Source: Myxococcota bacterium (lineage in GTDB: Bacteria > Myxococcota_A > Bradymonadia > UBA7976 > UBA1532). From it: DNA of 42,507 nt. Positions within the stretch are counted from its first letter, which is position 1. Each line of letters opens with the position of its first letter. The notes below the pieces were generated by a model, which worked only from the letters and a program-made list of their open reading frames with translations, did not search any database and was not told where the DNA came from. Positions 7,932 to 14,948 of the stretch are shown piece by piece. The stretch lies in NCBI GenBank assembly GCA_023150895.1, contig JAKLJY010000064.1:1-42507 (forward strand). The letters run 5' to 3'. The translations under genes were made by a program, and so were the position numbers.

Positions 7932-9659
7932 TCACGTATCGAGTCGCCAGATCTGGCGGGCGTGGCGTGCCATTTCGAGCTGCCGGTGCTGGATCGCGGC
8001 CGGCGTCCAGTCCTCGAACGCGGCGAGTGCGCGCGTCGACCGATACTGAGAGGTCTCCAGAATCGGGCGTTTCTCGGCGAACGGCCGGCTCCCCGCGTCT
8101 CGGTTTCCACTCCCGATGAGCAGTGCGAGGTTCCCGAGTCGATGCACGTAGTCATCGCGCACCTCCTCGTCGAAAGCGGGGTAGTCGGCCGTGTCGGCGT
8201 TGCGCGGGAGAATGTGCTCGACCGTGAGCCCGGGCTCGTCGTGATCGGGGCGCGGGGCGCCCGTGGCGCCTTCGAGGGCGCACAGCATCCACCGAAGCAA
8301 CATCCGATGGCGCGAAACGTCCCGAGCGTAGAGCGAGAAATCGTGCTCGAACGCCTGATCGTCGCGATACACGGGACGCAGGTGTGGCATGAGGCGCTTC
8401 GTCCCGAGGAATCCGTCGCGGAGGACCGACTGTGCGGCGTTCGACCAGGCTTCCTCGAGCGCGGACGGATTCAGTCCACTGACGTGGTGGCGCAGCGTGA
8501 CGACGAGGCAGATCCGCAGGATCGCGGTCATCCCATCCGTTTCGACGCTGCGTCGACCGGCGGCGATCACGAGGGGGGCAAACTGGGAGGCACCAAGGTA
8601 TGAAAGCGCCTCGACGTATGGCCGCTGTTCACGTGTCCAGAGCGGGGCCGCCGGCGTGTCGAGCCCGCGATAGAGCGGCGCTTGTTCGAACAGTGCCTGC
8701 AGGAGCTCGAGTGCGGCGGTCGCGTCCTTGGTCTCTGCCCGCACCTCCCGGAAGAGCCCCGCCGCACGAACGGGCCGATGCCCCGCGTTCCAGAAGTGTC
8801 TCAGATACGTCGGGAATTCACCGGAACCGAGCGCCTTGGCCGCCTCTGTCCAGAGACGTTCCGCGAGCTCCAGGTCACTCGGCGCGCCCCGAGCCACGAC
8901 CAGAAGCAGGTGGTTCTTCAGGAGGTCGCTCGTCGAGAGTTTGACGCCGCGCGCGTTGAGCGTCTCGAAGACTTTGTAGGCCGCGAGGTCGTTGTCGACC
9001 GTGATGACCGTGAAGACGAGCTGGTCGCCGACGCGGTCCGCCAGGAAACGAGTGAGGGCGAAACCCCGCCCGTCGCCGATGAACGTCTCGCTCAGGTGGC
9101 GCTCGAAAAACTCGAACGCCCGCCACATTCGACGATTCGAAGGGTAAAGGCGTTGACCCTTCGCGGGCGCACGGGCTCGAAGGACGTGAAATCTCCAGAA
9201 CTCGTCGTCGAGCCGATTGAGGGCCAGTTTCGGCGTCGTCGTCAACGCGGCGGGGTCCCGGTGTCCGATGAAGCGGCGTCTCAGCTCGGCTTCGCGTTCG
9301 CGATTGGCCTCCGGCGTCTCCCCTTTTCCTTCGTCCGCCCAAAGCGACAGCAATCGCATCCCGGCCAGCAGCACGATGCTCAGGGTCGTCAGGCGTTGCT
9401 GCCCATCGATGAGCCACTCCGTCTTCGGGTCGAGCCCATCGTGGGGGTCGGGGGCCTGCGTCACGACGTAACCCATGTAATGCATCCCCTCGTCCGGATG
9501 CTTTCCGTCGAGGTTGGCGATCAGATCCTCCCACAGGTCTTTCCACTCGTCGGTGTCCCAAGCGTAGTCGCGTTGGAAGCGAGGAACGGCGTAGGCCCGG
9601 CCGTTGCCGAGGAGGTCGGCGAAAGAGCGGGTTTCAGTCTGGAAGGGTCGGGCGACCAT
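7932..9659 (-). CDS. DUF262/DUF1524 protein (GmrSD-like restriction family)
   Basis: 575 residues. The N-terminal DUF262 (ParB/sulfiredoxin-like nucleotidase) carries VPRFQRDYAW (25-34) and the hallmark DGQQRLTTL (85-93); the C-terminal DUF1524 carries the His-Asn endonuclease-like VEHILPRN near residue 482 and RLGNLALL. This is the single-chain architecture of GmrSD and related modification-dependent nucleases that cut phage DNA containing modified bases; many DUF262 proteins are uncharacterised. The start ATG was chosen over an upstream GTG because a TTGCGC-17-GACCAT promoter ends six bases before it. It appears alone, without a methyltransferase or other defence genes, which fits a type IV-like system. 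A role in phage defence is an inference from the family. Confidence 0.85.
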   Translation of the reverse strand: MVARPFQTETRSFADLLGNGRAYAVPRFQRDYAWDTDEWKDLWEDLIANLDGKHPDEGMHYMGYVVTQAPDPHDGLDPKTEWLIDGQQRLTTLSIVLLAGMRLLSLWADEGKGETPEANREREAELRRRFIGHRDPAALTTTPKLALNRLDDEFWRFHVLRARAPAKGQRLYPSNRRMWRAFEFFERHLSETFIGDGRGFALTRFLADRVGDQLVFTVITVDNDLAAYKVFETLNARGVKLSTSDLLKNHLLLVVARGAPSDLELAERLWTEAAKALGSGEFPTYLRHFWNAGHRPVRAAGLFREVRAETKDATAALELLQALFEQAPLYRGLDTPAAPLWTREQRPYVEALSYLGASQFAPLVIAAGRRSVETDGMTAILRICLVVTLRHHVSGLNPSALEEAWSNAAQSVLRDGFLGTKRLMPHLRPVYRDDQAFEHDFSLYARDVSRHRMLLRWMLCALEGATGAPRPDHDEPGLTVEHILPRNADTADYPAFDEEVRDDYVHRLGNLALLIGSGNRDAGSRPFAEKRPILETSQYRSTRALAAFEDWTPAAIQHRQLEMARHARQIWRLDT

Positions 9660-9665
9660 GGTCGG

Positions 9666-9694
9666 ATGGTCGTCGATCCGCCCCACCCGCGCAA
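9666..9694 (-). promoter_or_regulatory. Leaderless promoter of the DUF262 gene
   Basis: On the minus strand TTGCGC (complement of 9689-9694), 17 bp, GACCAT (complement of 9666-9671), then six bases to the ATG at 9659. It decides the start codon. Confidence 0.55.
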
Positions 9695-9707
9695 TCGAAG
9701 ACACCCC

Positions 9708-9736
9708 TTGACGTCCGCCCCGCGCGGCGCGAGCCT
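9708..9736 (+). promoter_or_regulatory. Promoter of the small RNase H-like gene
   Basis: TTGACG (9708-9713), 17 bp, GAGCCT (9731-9736). A leader of about 40 bases follows, ending in a very strong ribosome site AAGGAGG (9772-9778) five bases before the ATG. Divergent from the DUF262 promoter. Confidence 0.55.
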
Positions 9737-9783
9737 GTGAGCACCGTGTTCCGAACGAGAGTCATCTCGGGAAGGAGGCCACG

Positions 9784-10212
9784 ATGACCCCCCTGGCCCG
9801 CGGAGAATTCCGCATCGAGGTCCGCATGGCGGGCGCTGCCGCCGACGACCTCCGGGTCGTGTTGCAGGCGCCCGATGGCTCGACGCTGCACGAGCACCGG
9901 GAGCGCGTCGGCGGGGAAGCCGCCCGGGCGGTCTATCAGGCGCTGATGACCGCCGCGGCCTGTGCCATGCGGGAGGACGCCCGGTCGCTGACGGTGGACT
10001 TCGCCCCGGCGTGCCTGCTCGACCTCGTGCACGACACACACAGCGAAGCGCTCTCGCCCGTCGACCGGGCGCTCCAGCGGTGGCTGATGTCGCAGCTTCG
10101 GCTCTTCGACCAGGTCTGGATGCACGGGCGCCCCCTCAAGATGGGCGTCATCGGCGCGGCGTCGCAGGACTCCGCACTCCTGGCGCGCTTGTACCGCCAG
10201 GGCACGGCCTGA
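9784..10212 (+). CDS. Small protein, possible degenerate RNase H fold
   Basis: 142-residue cytoplasmic protein with no signal or membrane segment. The pattern FRIEVRMAG at the N-terminus, then AVYQALMTAAACAM (about 50-63) and SLTVDFAPACLLDLV (68-82) resembles the beta-strand, 'AEYxAL' helix and 'DSxLV' strand of RNase HI-like (reverse-transcriptase-like) domains, but the catalytic Glu of the helix and the Asp of the DS motif are replaced. It is therefore either a binding-only version of the fold or an unrelated protein; I do not assign a function. It has the strongest ribosome site in the window and is transcribed divergently from the DUF262 nuclease-like gene, so the two may share a control region. 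Confidence 0.7.
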   Translation: MTPLARGEFRIEVRMAGAAADDLRVVLQAPDGSTLHEHRERVGGEAARAVYQALMTAAACAMREDARSLTVDFAPACLLDLVHDTHSEALSPVDRALQRWLMSQLRLFDQVWMHGRPLKMGVIGAASQDSALLARLYRQGTA

Positions 10213-10233
10213 CGCGACGATTCGGGCGTCAGG
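10208..10233. terminator. Bidirectional hairpin overlapping two stop codons
   Basis: Perfect 8-bp stem CCTGACGC (10208-10215) / GCGTCAGG (10226-10233) with a 10-base loop. The plus-strand stop TGA (10210-10212) and the minus-strand stop (10229-10231) are inside the two arms. Confidence 0.6.
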
Positions 10234-11038
10234 CGGGCTCGAAGGCCGCTTGTACCGCGTCGGCGAGCGCCGCATTCGCTGCGAACAGCACGCCCATCTC
10301 GACGGCGTCCCAGCACAGCGGGCGGCCGTCGAGGCTACGCGTGACACCCCCGGCCGCCTCCACCGCGAGGGCCGTCGCCGCGAAGTCCCAGATCTTCGCG
10401 CCGCGGCAGTTCAGGTACAGGTCCGTGCGGCCCTGCAGCAGCTCGGCGGCGGCCTCCACCGCGCAGGCGGCCACGGTGGTGGTCAGGGTGCGCAGCGTGA
10501 CCGGGTCGACGTAGCGCCGGCGCAGGACGGGGTCGTGATGGGGGTTGAGCTCGCAGCCGGCGACGGCGTCCGTCAGCGCGACAGGACCCGCACCGAGCCG
10601 CACCGGCGCGCCGTTCAGCCAGGTGCCGCGGCCTCGCACGGCCTGCACGAGGACCCCGAGGGCGGGCAGGTAGAAAACGCCGTGGGTCGGCACTCCGTCG
10701 ACGCGGGCCAGCGAGATGCCCCAGCCCGGACGCCCGCGCGAGAAGTTGATCGTCCCGTCGAGCTCGTCGCAGACCCAGAAGGGACCGTCCGGGATGCGGT
10801 GCCGGGCCGACTCTTCCAGGACCACGGGCAGGTCCGACAGGGCCGGCAGGGCCGCGAGCAGGCGGCGGTGCGCGTGCTCGTCGGCCTCGGTGACGAGATC
10901 GGCCGCCCCCTTGCGCCGCAGCACGAGCGCGCCGATCTGCGCCCCGGCCGCGCGCTGCATCGCAAGCAGCTCGTCGCCGATCTCGCGGGCGAGCGCGGTC
11001 ATGGGGTCGAGCAAGGGGTCGTCGGGGGGCGGGATCAT
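10229..11038 (-). CDS. Inositol monophosphatase family protein
   Basis: 269 residues, the usual family length. Members are Mg2+-dependent, Li+-sensitive phosphatases acting on inositol phosphates, fructose-1,6-bisphosphate or 3'-phosphoadenosine nucleotides. The metal and phosphate site is present: LVTEAD (48-53), Glu75-Glu76 in LEES, DELDGTINF (91-99; Asp91, Asp94, Gly95, Thr96) and the C-terminal WD pair Trp217-Asp218 in KIWDFAATA. The DELDGT variant (Glu for Pro) is a small departure from DPLDGT. Which substrate is used (IMPase, CysQ-like or histidinol-phosphate phosphatase) is not clear. It is the last gene of a minus-strand set, ten bases after pirin, so co-transcription is likely. Confidence 0.9.
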   Translation of the reverse strand: MIPPPDDPLLDPMTALAREIGDELLAMQRAAGAQIGALVLRRKGAADLVTEADEHAHRRLLAALPALSDLPVVLEESARHRIPDGPFWVCDELDGTINFSRGRPGWGISLARVDGVPTHGVFYLPALGVLVQAVRGRGTWLNGAPVRLGAGPVALTDAVAGCELNPHHDPVLRRRYVDPVTLRTLTTTVAACAVEAAAELLQGRTDLYLNCRGAKIWDFAATALAVEAAGGVTRSLDGRPLCWDAVEMGVLFAANAALADAVQAAFEPA

Positions 11039-11048
11039 GGGGAGGACC

Positions 11049-12065
11049 TCAGCCCTCCGGTCGCTCGACGCGTCCGCCGACCGCGGCGAAGCGCCCGGCG
11101 TCGCGGGGGTGGACCGGACCGTCGACGGGCCAGGGCCAGCCCCCGAACTGCGTGCGGCGGTAGTCGTCGAAGGCGCGGAGGATCTCGTCGCGACTGTTCA
11201 TGACGAACGGCCCGTGCTGCACGACGGGCTCGTCGATGGGGCGCCCCTGCAGGACGAGCACCTCGACCCGCGTCGGACCCGCCGTCAGCGTCACCGGGAC
11301 GTCGCTGCGCAGACGAATGGCCGCCGAGCGGTCGCACAGCGCCTCGTCGAACGAGAGCGCGGCGCCCCGGAAGAAGTAGACCGTCCGGTTGAGGCCGGGC
11401 GCCCCCGCGGGCAGGGTGAACGCCGCGCCCGCGTCGAGTGCGAGGGTGGCGATGGCGACGTGCGCCTCGCGCCGGGACGCCCAGGAGTCCGGCGGTGGCG
11501 CGGGGGTCGACGGAGAGTCCCCGTGCAGCCCGCCGGCAATGCTGACGATCTCGTAGCCCGCGCCGCGGACCCGCGGCACGCGATCGGCCCACAGCATCGA
11601 GAAGTGGGGCTCGGCGAACTTCGAAGCGCGCGGCAGGTTCAGCCAGATCTGAAACAACTCGAGCGGGTTGGGTGCGGACTCCGACAGGAGCGGGAACATC
11701 TCGCAGTGCACGATGCCGCGGCCGGCGGTCAGCCACTGTGTGTCGCCCGGTCCGAACCGCGCCGTGGCGCCGAGCGAGTCCGAGTGGTCGACGTACCCGC
11801 GGCGCAGAATCGTGACCGTCTCGAAACCCCGGTGCGGGTGCTGCGGAAAACCCGGCACGTCGAGGCCGTGATACATGCGCCAGCCGTCGCGCACCTCGAA
11901 GTCCATGCCGAGCTGTCGCCCGGCGAGCGAGGCGGCGGGGCCGAGGCGTTCGTTGCCGGCGGGGTAGGCGTCGTCGTGGTGGACGCAGAAGAGAAACGGG
12001 TCGTCCGTCTGCCACGGGAAGCCGAGCGGGCGGGCGCCGAGGATGGGACTTGGGGTCGAGGTCAC
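11049..12065 (-). CDS. Pirin family protein
   Basis: 338-residue bicupin. Pirins bind Fe and act variously as quercetin 2,3-dioxygenases or as partners of regulators and enzymes. The iron ligands are intact: His76 and His78 in FPQHPHRGFETVTIL, and His120 with Glu122 in TAGRGIVHCEM, with the same spacing as in characterised pirins. LELFQIWLNLP is also a family signature. The frame is open far upstream, but that part overlaps the neighbouring lipoprotein gene; I chose GTG at 12065 because GGAG lies six to nine bases before it and the downstream sequence begins just ahead of the first cupin. A 19-base gap to the upstream lipoprotein gene and ten bases to the phosphatase gene indicate one operon. 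Confidence 0.9.
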   Translation of the reverse strand: MTSTPSPILGARPLGFPWQTDDPFLFCVHHDDAYPAGNERLGPAASLAGRQLGMDFEVRDGWRMYHGLDVPGFPQHPHRGFETVTILRRGYVDHSDSLGATARFGPGDTQWLTAGRGIVHCEMFPLLSESAPNPLELFQIWLNLPRASKFAEPHFSMLWADRVPRVRGAGYEIVSIAGGLHGDSPSTPAPPPDSWASRREAHVAIATLALDAGAAFTLPAGAPGLNRTVYFFRGAALSFDEALCDRSAAIRLRSDVPVTLTAGPTRVEVLVLQGRPIDEPVVQHGPFVMNSRDEILRAFDDYRRTQFGGWPWPVDGPVHPRDAGRFAAVGGRVERPEG

Positions 12066-12084
12066 GTCGTCTCCGGAGGCGGGT

Positions 12085-14385
12085 CTACAGACAGACGCCG
12101 AACGACCCCACATCGGTGCAGAGTTGCCCCGGCTCGCAGCCACCACCGGCATCGGCATCACACAGCGGCAGGCACACGCGTCCCGCGCCGGCGTTGACGC
12201 ACCACGCGCTGCCCTGGCAGTCAGCGCTCTCGAAACACGGCGCACCGTCGGCGACGGGGCCGCGGGGCGAGCAGCGGCCTTGCAGCGTGTATTGGCCGAA
12301 GGGTCGGCAGGCGCGCCCCGCCCCGCAGGCATCCGCGCCACCGGGGTTCAGCGTGCAGTCGGAGACGAGGCAGAGGCCGAAGGGGCGGGTCTCATCCCGG
12401 TCGAGCGTCCGGGGGTCGTCCGGGTTCGAGAAGTCCACGCAGACCGTGCCGGCGTCGCAGACGCCCGGTGCGCGCGGGTCGCAGGCTCGGGCGCAGATGC
12501 CCGTGTCCCGGTCGGGGGCGGGATCGAGGGTCTCGTCCTCGTCGCCGTAACAGTAGGCGCCGCCGACACACCGCAGGCCCACGTCGGGCAGCGCGCGGGT
12601 CGTCGCGTCGAGGTTGCACGGGGTGCCGACCGGGGCCGTGCCCCCCTCGTAACACACCCCGGCGACCCCCGAGCTGGCCTGACTCGAGGCGTCGAGGGGC
12701 ACGCACGTCCCGCTCCATTGCGGGTCGCCGGCACCGACGCAGGCCTCGAACGGCGCGCCGTTGCCGTCGGCCCCGCCGCAGAACGCGTAGTAACAATACC
12801 CCCCCTGGCAGGTGCGGCTCACGCCACAGTTCGCGTTCGTCTGGCAAGCGAAGAGGCAGTAGTCGTCCCCGACACCGGGGACGCAGGTCTGGGTGAAGTC
12901 GCACAGACCCGCGTTGCCCGTGCAGACGGCCAGCTCGCGGGTGACGCAGCGGCCGGCGACACAGCTCTGCGTCTCGGCCGGACAGTGGTAGTCGCTGTCA
13001 CAGCTGCCGTTTGCCCGGACGCAGTGGCCATCGGTGCAGGTCTCGCCGGCGGCGCAGGGCCAACGGCAGGTCGGCACGCAGGCCACGGTGTCCAGGTTGC
13101 AGGCGGTGCCCGCGGCGCAGCCGGCGACGCGACAGTCCGTCACACAGGTGCCCGCGCCGTCGCCCCCGCGGCGACAGAGCCAGCCTTCTCGGCAGTCGGC
13201 GTCGCCCTCGCAGATGGGGGCGCAGTAGCCTCCGCGCCCGTCACTGCGACAGACGCTGTCGCCCGTGCAGTCCCCGTTCGCGAGGCAGGTCCGATAGCAG
13301 AAACCGTCGGGGACCCGCCCCGCCCGGCCGCTGTCGGCCAAACAGACGTCGCCGGCGGCGCACTCGGCATCCACGGCGCAGGGGTCACCGGGCACGGGCC
13401 CTTCGGGCAGGACGGGCAGGCAGCGGCCCGAGACGGGATCGCAGGCCTGACCCGCGGGGCAGGCGACGCCCTCGCACAGTCCGGGCGGCGGGCCGGCGTC
13501 GGGGCCGGGGGCGACCCCGTCACAGGCGTTGCCGAGGCCGTCGCCGTCGTCGTCGAGTTGGCTGAAGTTGGGCGTCTGCGGGCAGTTGTCACAGGCGTCG
13601 CCTCGGCCGTCCTCGTCGGTGTCGCGCTGGGCGGGATCCACGTCGCGGGGACACAGGTCCACCCCGTCGGGGACGCCGTCACCGTCGTCGTCGCCTTCGA
13701 CCTCGCAGGCGTCGCCCCGCCCGTCGCCGTCGCCGTCGAGCTGGCTGAAGTTGGGCGCCTGCGGGCAGTTGTCGCAGGCGTCGCCGATGCCGTCGAGATC
13801 GGCGTCGGCCTGGCCGGGATCGCGCACCGCGGGACAGACGTCATCCCGGTCGGGCACGCCGTCGCCGTCCCCGTCGTCGAGGTCACACAGATCGCCCCTG
13901 CCGTCGCCGTCCGTGTCCACCTGCTCGGGATCGGCGAGCTGCGGGCAGACGTCGCAGACGTCGCCGACGCCGTCCGCGTCCCCATCCGTCTGCGGGTGGT
14001 TGGCGGCAGCCGGGCAGTTGTCGTCCCCGTCGAGGACGCCGTCGTCGTCCCGGTCCCCCGGGGGGCCGACCCGGGCGTCGGGGGGCAAAGGCGGGCCGGC
14101 GTCGGGTGGCGTGCCCCCGGCGCCGGCGTCGACCGGAGCAGGCGAACCGCCGCTGCCGCCGGTGCCGCCGGTGGCGGGCGAACCGCCGCTGCCGCCGGTG
14201 GCGGGCGAACCGCCGCTGCCGCCGTTGGCCGGTGACCCGCCGGTGCCGCCGGTGCCACCGCCACCGCCGTCGTCGCCCGCGCTCGCCTGAGCGTCGAGCA
14301 CGGTGACGGACTCGCGGTTGTTGGCCGTGCAGGCCGAAAGCAGGCCGAGGGTCAGGACCACCCCGAAGGGGCGAGATGCGTGCAT
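12085..14385 (-). CDS. Lipoprotein with thrombospondin type-3 repeats and Cys-rich domain
   Basis: 766 residues. Signal peptide with lipobox LLSAC (Cys19). A low-complexity GGSPATGG-type stalk (about 35-95) follows. Residues 105-290 hold about seven tandem thrombospondin type-3 calcium-binding repeats, recognisable as DGDGxGDxCDNCP units; DACDNCPQAPNFSQLD and DACDNCPQTPNFSQLD are near copies. The C-terminal 460 residues are Cys-rich with pairs such as CNLDTVACVPTC and CQTNANCGVSRTC, probably a disulfide-linked extracellular region. The start has GGAGG nine bases upstream. Likely exported to the outer surface, rigidified by Ca2+; no catalytic domain is recognised. It heads an operon with pirin and an IMPase-like gene, an odd pairing of a surface protein with cytoplasmic enzymes. 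Confidence 0.88.
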   Translation of the reverse strand: MHASRPFGVVLTLGLLSACTANNRESVTVLDAQASAGDDGGGGGTGGTGGSPANGGSGGSPATGGSGGSPATGGTGGSGGSPAPVDAGAGGTPPDAGPPLPPDARVGPPGDRDDDGVLDGDDNCPAAANHPQTDGDADGVGDVCDVCPQLADPEQVDTDGDGRGDLCDLDDGDGDGVPDRDDVCPAVRDPGQADADLDGIGDACDNCPQAPNFSQLDGDGDGRGDACEVEGDDDGDGVPDGVDLCPRDVDPAQRDTDEDGRGDACDNCPQTPNFSQLDDDGDGLGNACDGVAPGPDAGPPPGLCEGVACPAGQACDPVSGRCLPVLPEGPVPGDPCAVDAECAAGDVCLADSGRAGRVPDGFCYRTCLANGDCTGDSVCRSDGRGGYCAPICEGDADCREGWLCRRGGDGAGTCVTDCRVAGCAAGTACNLDTVACVPTCRWPCAAGETCTDGHCVRANGSCDSDYHCPAETQSCVAGRCVTRELAVCTGNAGLCDFTQTCVPGVGDDYCLFACQTNANCGVSRTCQGGYCYYAFCGGADGNGAPFEACVGAGDPQWSGTCVPLDASSQASSGVAGVCYEGGTAPVGTPCNLDATTRALPDVGLRCVGGAYCYGDEDETLDPAPDRDTGICARACDPRAPGVCDAGTVCVDFSNPDDPRTLDRDETRPFGLCLVSDCTLNPGGADACGAGRACRPFGQYTLQGRCSPRGPVADGAPCFESADCQGSAWCVNAGAGRVCLPLCDADAGGGCEPGQLCTDVGSFGVCL

Positions 14386-14423
14386 GAACCGACCTCCGGG
14401 GGGCGATGACGAACGACCCGGCG

Positions 14424-14452
14424 ACCCTATCGCCCCGGCGAACCGGGTGCAA
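14424..14452 (-). promoter_or_regulatory. Promoter of the type-3-repeat lipoprotein operon
   Basis: On the minus strand TTGCAC (complement of 14447-14452), 17 bp, TAGGGT (complement of 14424-14429). About 30 bases of leader precede the ATG at 14385. Confidence 0.65.
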
Positions 14453-14528
14453 TGCGGGGCGACATGGCGTCGCGAGCGGCCTTCTGCGAGGATCGCTGTC
14501 CACTGCGACCGCGATGGGAGTGCCCGAC

Positions 14529-14930
14529 ATGCGACGTTCGTCCGCTGCGCCCGCCGCGACCGCCGGCCGCCTTGTTCTGTGCCTGGCCCTCGGGGTCCTC
14601 GGGGTCGCGGCGTGCCGGAGTCCCCGTCCCGGGGGGGCGGGGGACACCTGCGGTCGCACCGACGATTGCGAGGCGCCGCTCCGCTGCGTTCAGGCCGTCT
14701 GTCATGACCCGGTCTCGCGCGGTGGCGAGCCGGCCGCCGTCGGAGGCGTGACGCCGCGACCGCCCGCCGCCCGCAGCACGTTGCCGCCGTTGTCCGAGAC
14801 GGCCCCGCCGCCAGCCCACGTGTCCTTCGGCGCTCCGCCGGCCGGTTACGGGGGGGGCGATCCGGCGCGGCCCCTGCTGGCCCCGGACGAACATGCCGTG
14901 CCGGCGGCCGGCCTGCCCGGGCAGCACTGA
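14529..14930 (+). CDS. Small lipoprotein, unknown function
   Basis: 133 residues. I start at the ATG with GGGAG about ten bases upstream; a start 15 bases earlier is also possible. Hydrophobic segment followed by LGVAAC gives a lipoprotein signal (Cys29). One short Cys motif (GDTCGRTDDC...CVQAVC) of the kind repeated in the giant neighbour on the other strand is followed by a Pro-rich, probably disordered tail. The function is unknown. It is divergent from the type-3-repeat lipoprotein gene and convergent with the giant Cys-rich lipoprotein gene; the single shared module suggests common ancestry with those surface proteins. Confidence 0.7.
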   Translation: MRRSSAAPAATAGRLVLCLALGVLGVAACRSPRPGGAGDTCGRTDDCEAPLRCVQAVCHDPVSRGGEPAAVGGVTPRPPAARSTLPPLSETAPPPAHVSFGAPPAGYGGGDPARPLLAPDEHAVPAAGLPGQH

Positions 14931-14948
14931 CGGTCAGGGGCCGTCAGT
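14926..14948. terminator. Bidirectional hairpin overlapping two stop codons
   Basis: Perfect 8-bp stem ACTGACGG (14926-14933) / CCGTCAGT (14941-14948), 7-base loop. Both convergent stops (14928-14930 plus, 14944-14946 minus) lie in the arms. Confidence 0.6.

Noticed and set aside
12066-12341. Longer N-terminus for pirin
   Set aside because: The 92 extra codons overlap the upstream lipoprotein gene in another frame and are low-complexity Arg/Ala sequence; GTG at 12065 has a good ribosome site.
13500-14260. Regular repeats that might suggest a CRISPR array
   Set aside because: The units are continuous in-frame type-3 repeats and a GGSPATGG stalk with no unique spacers; the same applies to the minisatellite at 40427-40552.
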